NCBI RefSeq assembly: GCF_020085105.1
Contig: NC_058058.1
Coordinates: 6,502,175-6,566,174 of the forward strand
DNA: 64,000 nucleotides
Direction: 5' to 3'
Source: Siniperca chuatsi
Lineage: Eukaryota; Chordata; Actinopteri; Centrarchiformes; Sinipercidae
Each line of letters opens with the position of its first letter. The stretch's first letter is position 1. The translations under genes were made by a program, and so were the position numbers. Below are positions 1 through 12,200 of this stretch, piece after piece. A model generated the notes under the pieces. The model worked only from the letters and a program-made list of their open reading frames with translations, was not told where the DNA came from and searched no databases.

Positions 1-236
1 TCACAGTTTTTCACAGTTTAATAAACGTATTTTATTTTTTTGTGCATAAGAGCTGAAGGCAGTAACATTACGCCTATTTGTAATATTATAAAATGCCGTT
101 GTGACTTGAACGTAAAAGGCATGTATTCAGACATGAGACCAAGATGTTAAATTGCCATTAGATTAACAAAAAGGGGTGCATGTATGAAAAGGGGCTTAAC
201 TTTCAAAATCCTTTTGAAAAGCTGTGTGTGTCCCAC

Positions 237-3200
237 CTTTGCAGTGTTGGGCTCATCTTTCACGCTTGCTGTAGATGTCGAGGATATTAGAGCTTGTTCG
301 TACTCTTCATCTACGGGCTCATCCTTCACCTTGACCAAAGGTGGTGAAGGAGATGACTTGATTGGCTGAGTGGCATGTAACCTCTCCTACAACAGGGAAA
401 AAAAGGGGGGGGGGGATTGTTGTTTGGACTTCCACGACCATAATTGGTGTAGATTTTGATGTAGATTTCAACTTCTGTGGTAACATCCAAACAAATAGCT
501 TTCTCTGCGCTAACAGTGTGACATAAAATCCAAAACATTACAGCCCTAAAGAACATTAAAGCTAGAAATATTTGAGAGAAGCACAGAAATGTACAAAAAC
601 TAAGGCAGATTTTCTTTCTTCTACTTACATTGGCTGATAGCTTAACTACTTTCATCCCGTTCATTATGGTCGCTGGTGATGAGCTGTCCCTTCCTACAGG
701 AAAATGAGCAACACGGAATTGGTTAACTGTGAATACGGGTGCAAAGTAAGTAATAAAGAAACTAAATACATGCAGAAAACAAATCATCCATTGCGACAGT
801 GATTTACAAATAACCAGATGAAATCTTATGGTCTGTGACTGGCCAGCCAGAAATGTAACCAAAACCAGAGAGTTTAAGACATTTACTTTTAATTGTAGGA
901 TGTGAGGAAGAATTAAGCTTAAGATGCTTCAGAATTTCCCGTTCTAATTTCTAGTGTCCTGGATTGGATAATACTCCAGCAGTACATATCTCAGCATTTA
1001 ATGGTGAGATGTGCACTAGCCAATAGCTCCAAAATCAGGTTGGTTTGTCTCTTATCAGTGGGTTGAGAATTTCATATCTTTAATCACACACTGGTGTTTC
1101 TTGTAAAACACCCCAAGCACATCGCTCTGAAGTCACTCACCTGTACTGGCCGTGACTGTAGACGATGGAGACGAGCTGGACTGCATCGAGTCTATAGCCA
1201 CTTTCACGTCCTCCACTTGGTCCTCCTCTGCAGGTGGTGGTAACACAGTGGGTTTCACATCAGTTTCCTCCTTAACAGAGTTACTGTCCTCTGTCGCTGA
1301 GGATGTGAGGGAAATTTTAAATACAAATTAATGGGATGCTATACAGCAGTAGCTTCCAAGTGCAGAAAATCAGAATCAGCAATACTTTATTCCCCGAGGG
1401 GAAACTCTTTTGTTTGCTGCACACTATCACGTCAATGCACACAGGGATAGAAGTACTAAGCAAATCAAAATATAATACACTATAATACAGGTAAGATAAA
1501 TTAAGTACAAAGTGGATATAAGTATAAAATTAAAATAAGTGTAAAGTACATAGTGGATTTACCGGCTGATGATAAGTATGTACGGTATAATAATACAATG
1601 TAATAATGTCTTTTAACTGGAAAAGCAGGATGAAGAGCTTCTGGCCTGCTGAACTGTCTTTGAACAATATCCTAGGTCTGTATTTCTGTAGCTCACATCG
1701 TAAACTGACAGCTCTGTGAATTTGGCAGAATGAATAGTTTCCAAAGAGAGGACATGGGTTACCACTTATAGGCTGTATTAAACAAAGATTCTCATCATTT
1801 AAACGGCTGCAGAAAGCGCTCTATGTCTGTGCAGCCACGAGCACACGAGTCAAAGTTTGAATACTGCCATCGGTTCGATCCCCACCACCTCCTGTTCACA
1901 TGTCAAAGTGTCCTTGGGCAAGACAATGAACACCAAATTGCTCCAGATGGTCAGGCCAGCAAACCTTGTACAGCAATTTGAATAAAAGTGTTATATAAAT
2001 GTAGCCATTTGCCATTTTAAGTGCCAGAAGGCAAAATAAGTTCAATGAAAATGTTTCAAGGGCAGGAAGAATACATATCTGCAGCACTTTCCCTGGAAAA
2101 AACAAAAATAATGGGACCAATGTGTAATGATAATGTAAGAGATTGTATAGGAATATATTACCTGCAACACAGCCAACTGTGCTGCATAACTAATAAGCTA
2201 AATATGTCACAGTTGGCTTTTTAAGAGTTGGTGAATGCACTTGGAAATAGCCCCTTCAGACATGCACCGTCCTTGGTAAACGTAATGGCAATTTTATGTG
2301 TCGCTGTCATGTCTGAATGAACGCCTGCGTCACTTGAGTGCCACCAGTAGCAGTTAAAGTAAGCACAAATTAAGTACAGCTGCACATTGAACACACACAA
2401 AGAGAAATTAAATGCACTTCTTGTTCCGCCTTCTTAAGAGCAACGTAATAAAATGACCAATTATAATCTGTCGTGCAATGAATGAATGAGTTTTAAGTTG
2501 TTCCCCTCACAGTGTGGGGAAAAAGAGCCTGTACCTTAACAGAAAGATGAAGCCAGCAGTGTTTCAAAAGGGCTAATGATGTATGACTCATTAAAAGAGC
2601 AGCTCTGTAAACAATGTGATATACAGCCATGCTTTTAAACTGTTCACTACAATCAACTGTTGTGATTTTTTTGACTCCAAAAGCTCCTTTTTACAGCTGC
2701 ATGAATGTGAAGCTGGGCGGTGCTGAGAAATGGGGGCATGCACAGCAAAACTCCCAAGAAAATGTTTCCCTGATAATGATAATATGTGAAGCAAGGGCAA
2801 TTAATAATTCATTAGTAATTACATGTCTACTTTGTCACCTTATGCTCCACAATTTCCAAAAACATCCTCTTTTCCTACAAGAACAACACAAGTTTTGCTT
2901 TTCATTAATTAACTTTCGTTGGTTTAAAATGTTTCTCTGCATCATCAACACAAAAATTTTGTGATAAACTCTTTGAGAAGCAAAATTTCTGCTTTACTTT
3001 ACCTGTATTTGAAATGTCAGGTGAGCGACTGCTATCCACATCCATCAAACTATTCTGTTCTTCCTCTTTCATCTGAGCTTCCTGTTCCACCTGATCCACT
3101 GTCCCAATGTCCATCATCTCATCGAGGTCGTCCGCTGTAGAAACACTCAATTTACAACCAAGAGACTCCTTTTCCTGCTGCGTGCCGATGTTCGGGTCCA

Positions 3201-6200
3201 TCTTTTCGTCAGTGTTTGTTTTCTCCTTCTTGCCATCAGAGGTCTGGTTTGTGTCCTCACTGACATCAGGTCCTGCAGGACTTTCCTCTAAGATGTTGTC
3301 CTTCAGTGCCATATTTTCTTCATTTAACTCAAACTCTTCCTCAGTTTTTACCTCAGTACCCTCTTTTTCAGACTCTGAGTTGCTACCTGTCTCAGCACCT
3401 TGAACCAAAACAGTGCTGACTGTCTCTTCTGTAGAGAAAGACGACTGTGAAGGGGATGGATTTAGAGGAGCTACAGATACAGGGACCACCGCGGCCTCAG
3501 TTTCTTTATGTTCAATTTCTTTTTCAGCAACAGAGTTAACCTCCTCTCCATATTCAGAGAGTCTAGGAGAAGCTCCCCGAACAAGCTCTGGGTCTCCAAC
3601 ATCCACTGAGGCTCCTGGCTCTGAAACAGCTTCCATGGACTCTCCGTCTGTCCCCTCCGTTACCTGTGTAAGACAATAAACAATTAACATTCAGTACAAT
3701 GCCAGAATATTCACTTTATTCTTGTGCTATTGAAAAAGGAGTTCTAGAAAAAAAACCCGCCATGTGTCAAACAAGATGGCTGTGCTGAAAACAAATACAA
3801 CCTCACATTTTGACAAGTTTCAACAAGGTTTTCGGAGTTATGCACAGCTCTAACTGCGCTCCTTATTTCTCCTCAATCACAGAGCTGCGTTAGACAAAAA
3901 CGGCATCATTACACAGTTGTGTTTATAACGTTAGCTTTCTATTGGATATTTAGTGATGTAAAAAAAATAATAACAATAAAAAATGTGTCCTCTTTTTTCA
4001 TCAATTACACTATGAAGAAACTTGTTTCAAATAAAAGTTACATCTTGTGTTCATTTTCAATTTTTCTGTTGATCAATTCACTCCCTGGCCACTTTATTAG
4101 GTACACCTATACATTCTAATGCAATCCAATACAACAGCTCAGAAATAAAAGCTTATAATGGTCAGTATTTGTTAAAACTTTATGAGAGGTGTTAATTCTA
4201 CTGTATGTTTATTACTGAGGTCGTAGTAAGTAGTGATGGTGTTGTACTGGACTGCATTATATTGAAATGTGTTTCTAATGTTTGTAAATGGGGTGGGCAA
4301 AACATTAGAAAACATCTCTCGATATAATGCAGTCCAGTTCAACACCACTGCAAACTACAACCTCAATAATAAACATGTAGTTCAATTATTGCTTCTGACA
4401 GTGTCCAACAAAACTCAACATTATTATCTTTGAAAAGGTAGAATTTAAGGTTGAGCTGTTGCATTGGATAGCGTTAGATTTTACAGGTGTACCTAATACA
4501 GTGGCCATTTAGTGTATCTCTAATTTTTGTTAGCAAAATTGACAATATTGGTGTAACAAATGAGGAATAAGGTATGAAAGTGTTTTAGAGGGCAAAGCAC
4601 CAGCATAGATTTCAAATAACAGGAAGAGCAAGTTAATGCTGCTTCTAATAGAAACATTTCCTGCACACATTGGTGGGAGCGAACGATGATTTACATCTTG
4701 AGCCGCTCAGTCATAAATTACGTCGTTTATTAGTCATAAAAGAGGTTGTTGTTTAGATGTTAATCATGAATGACTAACAGCTTAAATAAAAGTTTAGAGA
4801 GAGTGTGTTTTCCCACAGGTTTATGAGTCAGCTGTGTAAACAACAGGGCTTGGAATCACAGGATAACTCACAATACTTTCAAAATATTTCACCCATGACA
4901 ATGATGAATAATAAAAAGGCAATTCTTTGATAAGTGATATTTTGCAAAAAAGTCGTTATGTCACAATATCTGTGACTGAATTTACTCATTTTGAAAAGCA
5001 GGAGTCAAACATTTTTTAGTTTTTGTATTTCTACTAGTGTAAATAGTTAACCAATGTACTTGTCAACCAATCACACATTACAAGCAATATCCATGAAGTA
5101 GTGTTTCAGATATATAAATCTGAGGTATCCTCACATACATATGGCTTTTTGTGTATTTCTCAACTAATTATACTTAAATAATTAAATAAAGGCCTTGTTC
5201 ACCCTTGTGTTTACATGCGTTACTGATCATGTAAACAAACCTTAAAGAAAACATTAGCATTTCATCGTTGCCCTGTGTATTAAAACACAGGGCAACGTTT
5301 TTTGGAAATAAAACACAAATTTCTATTACAATGGTCCACACACACCACTGCAGAGCTGATTCCTGTTTCAAATAGCAGGAACTGTACTTAACCATGCGTG
5401 TACGTACAACCAGTTTTGTTTGTTTTGGACTTATAATGCCATCATGTAAAAGCGAAGTAATCATCTGCAATGGCTGATGACTCATGGCACTACTCGAAGG
5501 ATGTTGGTTAGTGCTTTCAGTTTGATGGATCCCAGTATTTATCTGGGTTGGAAGCTATGAGTTTAAAAACTATACTTTTATCATTATACTACTATAATTT
5601 GAATGAGCAGAAGACGGAGAACGCCTCTCTCTTTAAAATAAAAAGGGCTGAGGTATTGTTGATTCATTAGTTACACTCATCACTGACAAAATGGTTACTG
5701 CAGACATGATCGGCGGTCCCTGACACTGGTGTTTTTGTACATGTGCACAATAAAATAACCACAACTTCAGCCTCATTCTGTCATAAATTGGCAGATGATG
5801 AAAACTCAATACATTTTATGGCCACTAAGTTCAGGTACCACACTTTAATTAAACATGCCACCACTGTGTCTGTCTCGCTGACAGTGAAGTTTACCCACCT
5901 CCGCTGAATAATTAGCTGATAAATCGTCCAGTGCAGCTATATAATCGTTAATAGTGGACGAGTGTTATATTTAAGCCATTTAAGTTTTTGTTTTTACTGA
6001 ATGGGCAGGTTTAAGGATCACTTTGCATGCCCATACGGACTCCATTGTGCAGCCGAGTCAATGCAATGTGCTCGTGTAGAAAATGTTCTTAACTTTACAA
6101 TGAAGCTAGCTTAAATGTAATCACAGCCGACATGCATGTATAAAAAATATCTATAGTAAAACACTGATTGTAAAAATTAGCATACGTGTGCACGCACTGT

Positions 6201-6422
6201 CAGTTTAGTGTTATTTGTCTGTGTTTTAACCGTGCATTCTCACAAAACAAACGCGAAATAACACGTTAGCTTGTTGCTGATATAGCAACGCTGCTCCTGC
6301 AATGTAAACACAGCTAGCCTAACTGCCGCACAGCTGTTTAGCCAACAGCTACAACCTAACTTTAGCTTCTAAATGAGGGGTTTAATTACCTCCGTCTGAG
6401 TCGCTTCCTTTAATCCAGCCAT
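237..6422 (-). CDS. zmym4: Zinc finger MYM-type protein 4-like, N-terminal exons (partial; 3' part beyond left edge)
   Basis: Five coding exons can be joined in phase on the minus strand: 6390-6422 (starts ATG, MAGLKEATQTE), 3003-3663, 1141-1296, 629-693 and 237-386. All have GT donors and AG acceptors. Together they give 355 codons and stay open at the left edge. The long second exon encodes an acidic, low-complexity, Glu/Ser-rich region. The last exon carries VKVKDEPVDEEYEQAL followed by a second KDEP motif, which are the paired SUMO-consensus-like motifs that precede the MYM zinc fingers in ZMYM2/ZMYM4. The MYM fingers themselves would lie beyond position 1. Proteins of this family are nuclear and bind SUMO and chromatin or transcription complexes. 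Adjacency to sfpq matches human ZMYM4-SFPQ, which favours zmym4 over zmym2 or zmym6. Intron 1 is about 2.7 kb and holds repeats. The acceptor of the exon at 386 is preceded by a C11 run on the coding strand, whose length is likely to vary. Confidence 0.85.
1369..1600 (-). repeat. LINE 3' tail, minus orientation, in zmym4 intron
   Basis: Read on the minus strand, this ends with the teleost LINE/SINE tail in which an AATAAAGTATT-like sequence is followed by short ATTCTG repeats. The block holding the polypyrimidine-rich text, 'AGTACTTCT', the cgtga motif and the ccccgagggg palindrome recurs at 7950-8218 and 57640-57860 in plus orientation. It is probably a 5'-truncated L2-like element. Family assignment is from memory of such tails. 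Confidence 0.6.
1838..2030 (+). repeat. tRNA-derived SINE fragment
   Basis: A B-box-like GGTTCGATCCCCAC lies at about 1872, followed by the body 'aagtgtccttgggcaagaca' and a tail ending in repeats of a 'tataaatgtagcc' type. This layout (tRNA-like head, conserved body, short 3' repeat) is typical of teleost SINEs. The A box is degenerate. It lies inside a zmym4 intron. Confidence 0.6.
4085..4512. mobile_element. Fold-back MITE, about 430 bp, in zmym4 intron 1
   Basis: The left end reads ggccactttattaggtacac and the right end, reverse-complemented, reads ggccactgtattaggtacac. Both are followed by matching text about Caa(t/c)gcaacagctc, so the arms pair over more than 60 bp. Internal palindromes also pair (tactggactgcattatat near 4246 with its complement near 4322). 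There is no coding capacity. Related copies lie at 32560-32745 and 62212-62440. Confidence 0.75.
4521..5205. other. zmym4 intron 1, no feature recognised
   Basis: AT-rich intron sequence between the MITE and the double hairpin. I see no exon, RNA gene or clear repeat in it. The stretch 5310-6380 is similar. Confidence 0.5.
5209..5303. other. Two adjacent perfect hairpins, second followed by T6
   Basis: gtttacatg (5209-5217) pairs with catgtaaac (5228-5236) across a 10-nt loop. cgttgccctgtgt (5266-5278) pairs perfectly with acacagggcaacg (5285-5297) across a 6-nt loop and is followed by six T. It lies inside zmym4 intron 1 with no coding context. It could be part of an old DNA-transposon end or a structured RNA; nothing decides between these. 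Confidence 0.6.
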
Positions 6423-6850
6423 GTTATGATGTTTTGACTAGATTACTGCACGACCTGTAAACAAGACAACTAGCCAGCTCACCCTTTGCTAAGCTAAAGC
6501 TAGCTTGCTCACATATCCGCACACCTCTCTGCCTGCCCGTTAGCTCGCCTTTAGCGCGTAAAATATGCTCACACGCCACAATAACTAACCGCTATCCCGA
6601 TGAAATAACTCTTCTAGTTCGGAGTTATGCTAGATATACAAAAGGTCTTCGTATAGCAACGTTATAAGGAATGTTTACAGCCGTAACAGCGTGCAGAAAA
6701 TTACCGCGCCAGCGACTTGGACAGACGAGACTTGATTGGTGGCCAGATGTTGGTGTCCATCGCCAGTTTCCGTAGCCGCCATGTTTGCTCCAAAATCCCG
6801 TTCCTTGGGTTCGGCAAATAAAAGGCGACTTGAAAAATAGACAATACAAC
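6423..6850 (-). promoter_or_regulatory. zmym4: zmym4 promoter and 5' UTR region
   Basis: This lies directly upstream of the ATG at 6422 and is richer in CpG than the surrounding DNA. On the minus strand a YY1-like AACATGGCGGC core occurs at about 6775-6786, as is common at TATA-less vertebrate promoters. No clear TATA box is placed for zmym4. The transcription start cannot be fixed from sequence alone, and an upstream non-coding exon is possible. Confidence 0.45.
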
Positions 6851-7184
6851 CGTGAGATACTTTCTAAATGTTTATTCTCTTCATCCTTTGCATCCAGTCT
6901 AGCTTGTTGCAGAGCGTTTGTCTTCTTCTTTTGTTTACTTGCTTTTGGCAGCTGTGAAACTCCGCGAGCTCGCTACCACCCCCAGTGGTGTAACGCGTGC
7001 ACTTCAGTAAGCGAAATAGCCAAAAGTATATGGACACACCTGTGTATTTTCATGGTGTGTGCCAGGCTCCAGTTGAGCTACATTAGTGTTCAGTGTAGAG
7101 ATTGCATTATGTGGCGTTCCCGTCATTTAGTTAAAATCGTAATTACAAACAATTAAATGAGAAAATCTGTTAAAATGGACGGTT

Positions 7185-7495
7185 CACCCAAAAATCGAAT
7201 ATACATATTTTGCCTCTTACCTGTAGTGCTATTTATCCATCCAGATTGTTTTGGTGTGAGTTGCCGAGTTTTGGAGATATCGGCCGTAGAGATGTCTGCA
7301 TTTTTTTTTATATAATGGGACTATATGGCACTATATGGCTTGTTGTGCTCAAAGGGCCAAAAAATACATTTGAAAAACTCAACAGTAATGTTTATTTCCA
7401 GAAATGATGACCCGGTTACTCAAGGTAATCCACAGACCTTGTTGTGAGCTGTTTCATGTAGAGACTATGGGTAGAAAGAAAATAGTTCCTAAATG
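7185..7495. repeat. Interspersed teleost repeat, unclassified
   Basis: The text around 'gttgccgagttttggagata', 'tcggccgtagagatgtctgc' and 'ccacagaccttgttgtgagc' belongs to a family I recognise as widespread in percomorph genomes. It shows no coding potential or long terminal repeats here. It ends just before the open reading frame at 7522, so that frame may belong to the same composite repeat. Confidence 0.5.
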
Positions 7496-7521
7496 AAACT
7501 GCCAATTAAAATAAAACTAAA

Positions 7522-7839
7522 ATGAGTGACTATGACAGCGACAACGAAATGCCGTTCACTGTGGAGGCAAGGGGATACCTTTTCGAACCAGAGTACACAG
7601 AAGAAGAACTTTTACAGAAGGACACTGAACTGGCCGAAAGAGAGAGAGAGGGGAAACTTCTGGGGAAACTGGAGCACAAGCTACCTGGTGGTGCAGATGT
7701 GTCAACTGTAAGCCCATTCACACGGACCCAAAGAGCCAGTGCTGCCAAGAGTGGGGCTTGGTTACAACACAACTTCAGGATGTTTCTGAATCAGAGGATG
7801 CCAGCGTTACATTGTGTATCACCATCAAACGTTTTGTGA
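7522..7839 (+). pseudogene. Fragment of a P2X7-like / transposon-associated 'YLFEPEYTEEEL' protein
   Basis: An open frame of 105 codons starts at an ATG: MSDYDSDNEMPFTVEARGYL, then a FEPEYTEEEL motif and a Glu/Lys-rich helical stretch. The FEPEY-TEEEL type of N-terminus occurs in multi-copy teleost proteins annotated as P2X purinoceptor 7-like, which usually continue into a Cys/His-rich domain. That domain is absent: the frame drifts into unrelated residues after about residue 65 and stops. It is flanked on the left by an interspersed repeat and on the right by a LINE tail, so I read it as a dead, repeat-borne first exon. A short real gene cannot be excluded. The family link is from memory. 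Confidence 0.4.
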
Positions 7840-7949
7840 ACTGCAGACAGCACCCATCAGCTTACTTCTGAGGGTAAGGTAAGCTCAGGTAAGCTAAGAG
7901 ACGATGGGACAGTCCTGACACCATCCCCCGTGACTCCATCCACCAGCCT

Positions 7950-8218
7950 TAACTTAACTTAACAGTTCCCTATTACTATGCACTATTACCTTATACCGCA
8001 TTATTATCATCAACTGGTAAACCCACTTAGTACTTCACACTTATTTTATTTTATACTTATACCCACTTGGTACTCTATTTATTTTCTGACCTGTATTATA
8101 GTGTATTATATTTTTTGCTTAGTACTTCTCTTCCTGTGTGCACTGACGTGAGCTGCTGTAGCAAAAGAGTTTCTCCTCAGGGATCAATAAAGTATTTCTG
8201 ATTCTGATTCTGATACAC
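7950..8218 (+). repeat. LINE 3' tail, plus orientation
   Basis: AT-rich 3' UTR-like text ends in 'aataaagtatttctgattct' with further gattct units. The last 110 bp match 57735-57857 closely, and the same block is inverted at 1369-1600. It is likely a 5'-truncated non-LTR element. Confidence 0.65.
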
Positions 8219-8747
8219 TTGTTTTGTACATTTTACAACAACTAGACATGTAGATTTGACTCTGTTAATAGTAAGCACAGTCGATTAGGAGAACATATGC
8301 TTTAATACCCAAACTGTGATTTGCAGAGCTGTCTGCAAGCTCCTGACTTCAACAGGGTAGCAGTGATACATTCATGTGATTAATACATGAAAATGATTCA
8401 TTTGCTACCAAATATACGGAAAATTACATTTTGAACATAAATGCTCTTATTTTTAGGTTGGAAACTCTGAAAAGTGTATTTCTGTGTTTCTTAGTTATGA
8501 AACAAGGAGCCTTTAACTGTCTCAATGCAAGAGAGTGACCAAGTTTAGTCACTGATAAGAAACCGTTCATATATACAGGCATATTTACACATACTTATTA
8601 CATAAGTAGCTTATTAATCGGCATGACTTCCATGTTTTTAATTTGTCTCCCAGGTTCTTTTTTCCAGCATAGCTGCATATCAGTGCGTTGCCTTTTAACA
8701 GACCAAAGTGTAAATGGACGTTTAGGTCCAGGCTGCATTTAAAGACG

Positions 8748-9283
8748 TACACTATATGGCCAAAAGTATGTGGACACCCAAACAGTACACACATGTGTGA
8801 GTGTTGAACATTTCATTCCAAAACCACAGGCTTTAACTTGTGTTGCTATAACGGCCTCCACTCCTCTGGGAAGGTTTTCCACCAGATGTTGGAAGGGATT
8901 TGCTCCCATTCAGACACAAGAGCATTAGTGAGGTCCAACACTGATGTTTGGTGATCAGGTCTGGCTCGCAGTTCCAGTTCATCCCAAAGGTGTTGGATGG
9001 GGTTGAGTTCAGGGCTCTCAGTAGAGTTCTTCCACACCAAAATGGATCTGGCTTTGTGCGCGGGGGCATTATCACGTTGAAGCAGGGAAGGGTCTTCCCC
9101 AAACTGCTGCCACAAAGCTGGAGACACGCTATTGTCTAAAATATCATCGTTTGCTGCAGCAGTAAGATTTCCCTTAATTTGAACGAAGGAATCTAGCCCA
9201 TATCATAAAAAACACAGCCCCAGACCCAAAATACACAAAATGTATGTGGACAGGGCTGTCCATATACTTTTGGCCGTATAGTA
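8748..9283 (-). mobile_element. Tc1/mariner-type remnant with internal deletion
   Basis: Terminal inverted repeats begin CACTATATGGCCAAAAGTAT on the left and CTATACGGCCAAAAGTATAT (reverse-complemented) on the right, each next to TA, the Tc1 target duplication. On the minus strand, 8846-9127 encodes the C-terminal part of a Tc1 transposase: the DNAPAHKA and SPELNPIQHLWDELE-like motifs, the latter carrying the last catalytic acidic residues, then a TNAL..EW tail. The N-terminal helix-turn-helix and first catalytic Asp are missing and the frame is broken. At about 530 bp against about 1.6 kb for full elements, it is non-autonomous. It ends 17 bp from the stop codon of the gene to its right. Confidence 0.85.
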
Positions 9284-9299
9284 CGACAACATTGTTGTA

Positions 9300-12200
9300 T
9301 TAGTGGTATGTAACTGTCTTCGGTGCTCCATGCTGGAGCTTCAGAGAAGTTATCTTACTGTCCAACTCATCCATGAAGCCCTCATCCACAGATTCACTGT
9401 CCACCTCCTCTCCTTCAGCCTCTGTGGGCAGAAACACATGAAGCTGAGTGCGAGCCGGACCGGCGGCGGCAGCCACAGCGGGGCGTTTACTGCAGCTCGG
9501 AAGACAAGGCTTCCCAACCAAGGACAAAGGCTCTCCCTGAGACGATGAGTTGCGATACTGCATCACTAAAGGTCGGAGGTCACCCTGTACCGTCTCTGCA
9601 CTCAGGACCGGGTTGTGCGAATGACGCCTCACTCGTCTTGGCTTGGAGCTGGGCTGGATGGCCTGGGAGAAGTGAATAAAGGCCGGTCTGCTGCAGCTTT
9701 GGACCTGCTGGTGGTTCTGCTGCTGATGGAGCTGGCTGGTCCCGGACTGGTGGCAGGTCCTGCAGGGGTGCAGGACTGATGACTTGGAAAATGGAGGAGG
9801 TGGGGGTCGCTTTTGTAAAACACTGGTGCGACGGTTGCTGGAGAATCCCTCGAATAGGAAGACATTCTCATTTGGGGTGAGGAGGGACGGCTCGCTGAGG
9901 CTGTGGAGAAAAAGAGAGACCGTAATGGAGGGTTAGTAAAAACATTTTCAGGATTAACAAGCCATGCTAGCAGCTCTGTGAGGCTGTGCTTTAAGCTAAA
10001 AGTGTCAACATGCTAACATGCTCAATAACAATGCTAACATGTTGATGTTTAGCAGGTGTTGTGTTTTCACCATCTTCAGCATATTAGCATGCTAACCTTT
10101 GCTTATTAGCACTAAACACTTAACACAACTGAGTTTGATGGAAATTACATTAGTTTTGCAGGTATTTGGTCATAAACCAAAGTATTGGACACATTGATAT
10201 TTTGACCTGATAAATGGAAAGATAAGATATCACCAAAGTTATTACATCCTGAGGGGGACCTGAATGTCTAAACCAAATTTCATTTCAATCCGTCCAATAA
10301 CTGTCGAAACATTTCACCCAAAAACACAAAAGTCAAGCTCATGGTGGCGCTAGAGGAAAAGTCAGGGGATCACCAAAGTCAGTAAGATTCATCCTCTGGG
10401 AACCATGAATGTCTTCTCCAGATCTTAATGACAATCCATCCAAAAGTTGTTGAGATATTTTCCAGCCTGGACCAAAGAGGTGGACGTCGTGTGACAGAAA
10501 CAAGACAAGTCTGCAGCCACGCTAGCTGCTTTGTGAGGCTGTACTTGGAGACAGTGGTGTTTTGAGCTTAATGCTAATGTCACGGTGCTAACATGCTCAC
10601 AGTGACAATGCTAACATGCTGATGTTTAGCAGGTGTAATGTTTTATCAAGCTCACCATCTTAGTTTAGCATGTTAGCATGCTAACATTTGCTAAAAAGCA
10701 CTAAACACAGTTCAGCTGAGGCCGATGGGAATGTCATGTGCAGGTATTTGGTCATAAATTTTTATCTGTACAAATTTTAATCACAATCCATCCAGTAGTC
10801 GTTGGACCAAAGTGGTGGACTCACTGAACGACAGACCGACATCCCTAGAGCCACGCAGCTAACATGGCTAACAAGACAAATGTTTTACACATCAAAGCTC
10901 CCTCGTCCTCATTTATTTGATGGTTATTCAAAACCTGCTCTGCTTGGGTGAGTGTAGGCCATCAAATACTCTGTTGGACGGTGAGGGATGTGTGTTTGTG
11001 TGTGTGTTTAAGAGCCTAAAGTGTGTGTGTGCCTCACTCAGGTTTCTCCCTCCTCTGAGTGAAGCCAGTGCGGGTGACGGATCAGCTTCCACACCTGAGA
11101 TTTATGACACACTTGTCCCTGGCCTTCTGTACTCAAAGCAAACCAGCTGGGAGCGTAGAAGTGGCCTACATCATGCTATCAAATTGGGACGGACCAGAGA
11201 GGAAACAATTACACTGTAATTCCAGTCAAGAGCTTAACCTGCGCTTTGACAGGCACCTTTGCTGAAATGAATAGTAGAGACAGTGAAGATGGGAGAGAGG
11301 AGATGACATACAGGTGATTAATCACATTCAAACCCGCAGAGACTCTGCTGCATGATCTGCACTGTAGGCCACTGAATCCTTTATCATTAACACACCGATG
11401 ACCTAGTGACTCAGTCCTTTGGTCTGTCATTTAACACACACTGGACACAGATATCATGTAAATGTGTTCAGTCAAGTCAAGTCAGTTTTTATTTTATAAA
11501 GCCCAAAATCACAAGTGTGTCTCAGAGAGCTTTATAGCCTGTACAACATACATTAACCTCTATCCTTTATACTCTCAGTTTGGAAGAGGAGAGACTCCAC
11601 ACACACACACACACATTTAAATTTTATTTAAATATAAAATATTTCAGCATAATTCTGAAAATGTGGTTCCATTTACATTAAAGGAGTGGTTCGACAAGAT
11701 ACCACTCTGATGGGGGAACAGGGGGAAATAGCTAATCTGGCTCTGTCCAAGCGTAACAAAATCCACCTAGCAACACCTCTAAAGCTTAAAATCCCACCGG
11801 GTCTTTTTTACACTTTTGTTTTTGTTAATTAAACAAATGAGATATGACGCGTTATTGAATGAGCTTTAAAGGTGCTGGTAGGTGGATTTTTTTGACTGTT
11901 GGACAGACCCAGGCTAGCTCCTGTTTCCAGTCTTTATGCTAAGCTAAGCTAACCGGCTGCTTGCTGGAGCTTTATGATTAGCGATGTGAGAGTGGGGTAA
12001 CACTTTATAGAGTATTTGTAACATTTCAACTGCATGTCCCAACCGAGACCTTTATTTGTGAACCTGTTGAATCTCAACTAATAAGCTGTTGAAATGTTTC
12101 AAATACTCTATAAACTATCTGTAGGCGGACTATCCAAGTAAAGTGTAACTAAGTGTAGTATCGATCTTCTCATCTAACTCTCAGCAAGAAAGCAAATAAG

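Noticed and set aside
326-862. 178-codon minus-strand open frame
   Set aside because: It is zmym4 exon 629-693 read through into both introns; only the exon part fits the gene.
3107-3679. Two plus-strand frames over zmym4 exon 2
   Set aside because: Antisense of an acidic low-complexity exon, which naturally lacks stops on the other strand.
6785-7156. 123-codon plus-strand frame near the zmym4 promoter
   Set aside because: Cys/Trp-rich, no motif, starts in promoter DNA; no splice or homology support.
8833-9139. Tc1 transposase frames as a host gene
   Set aside because: Flanked by paired terminal inverted repeats, N-terminus deleted, frames broken.
10990-11040. GT-rich stretch as a regulatory Z-DNA site
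   Set aside because: Short and interrupted; ordinary simple sequence.
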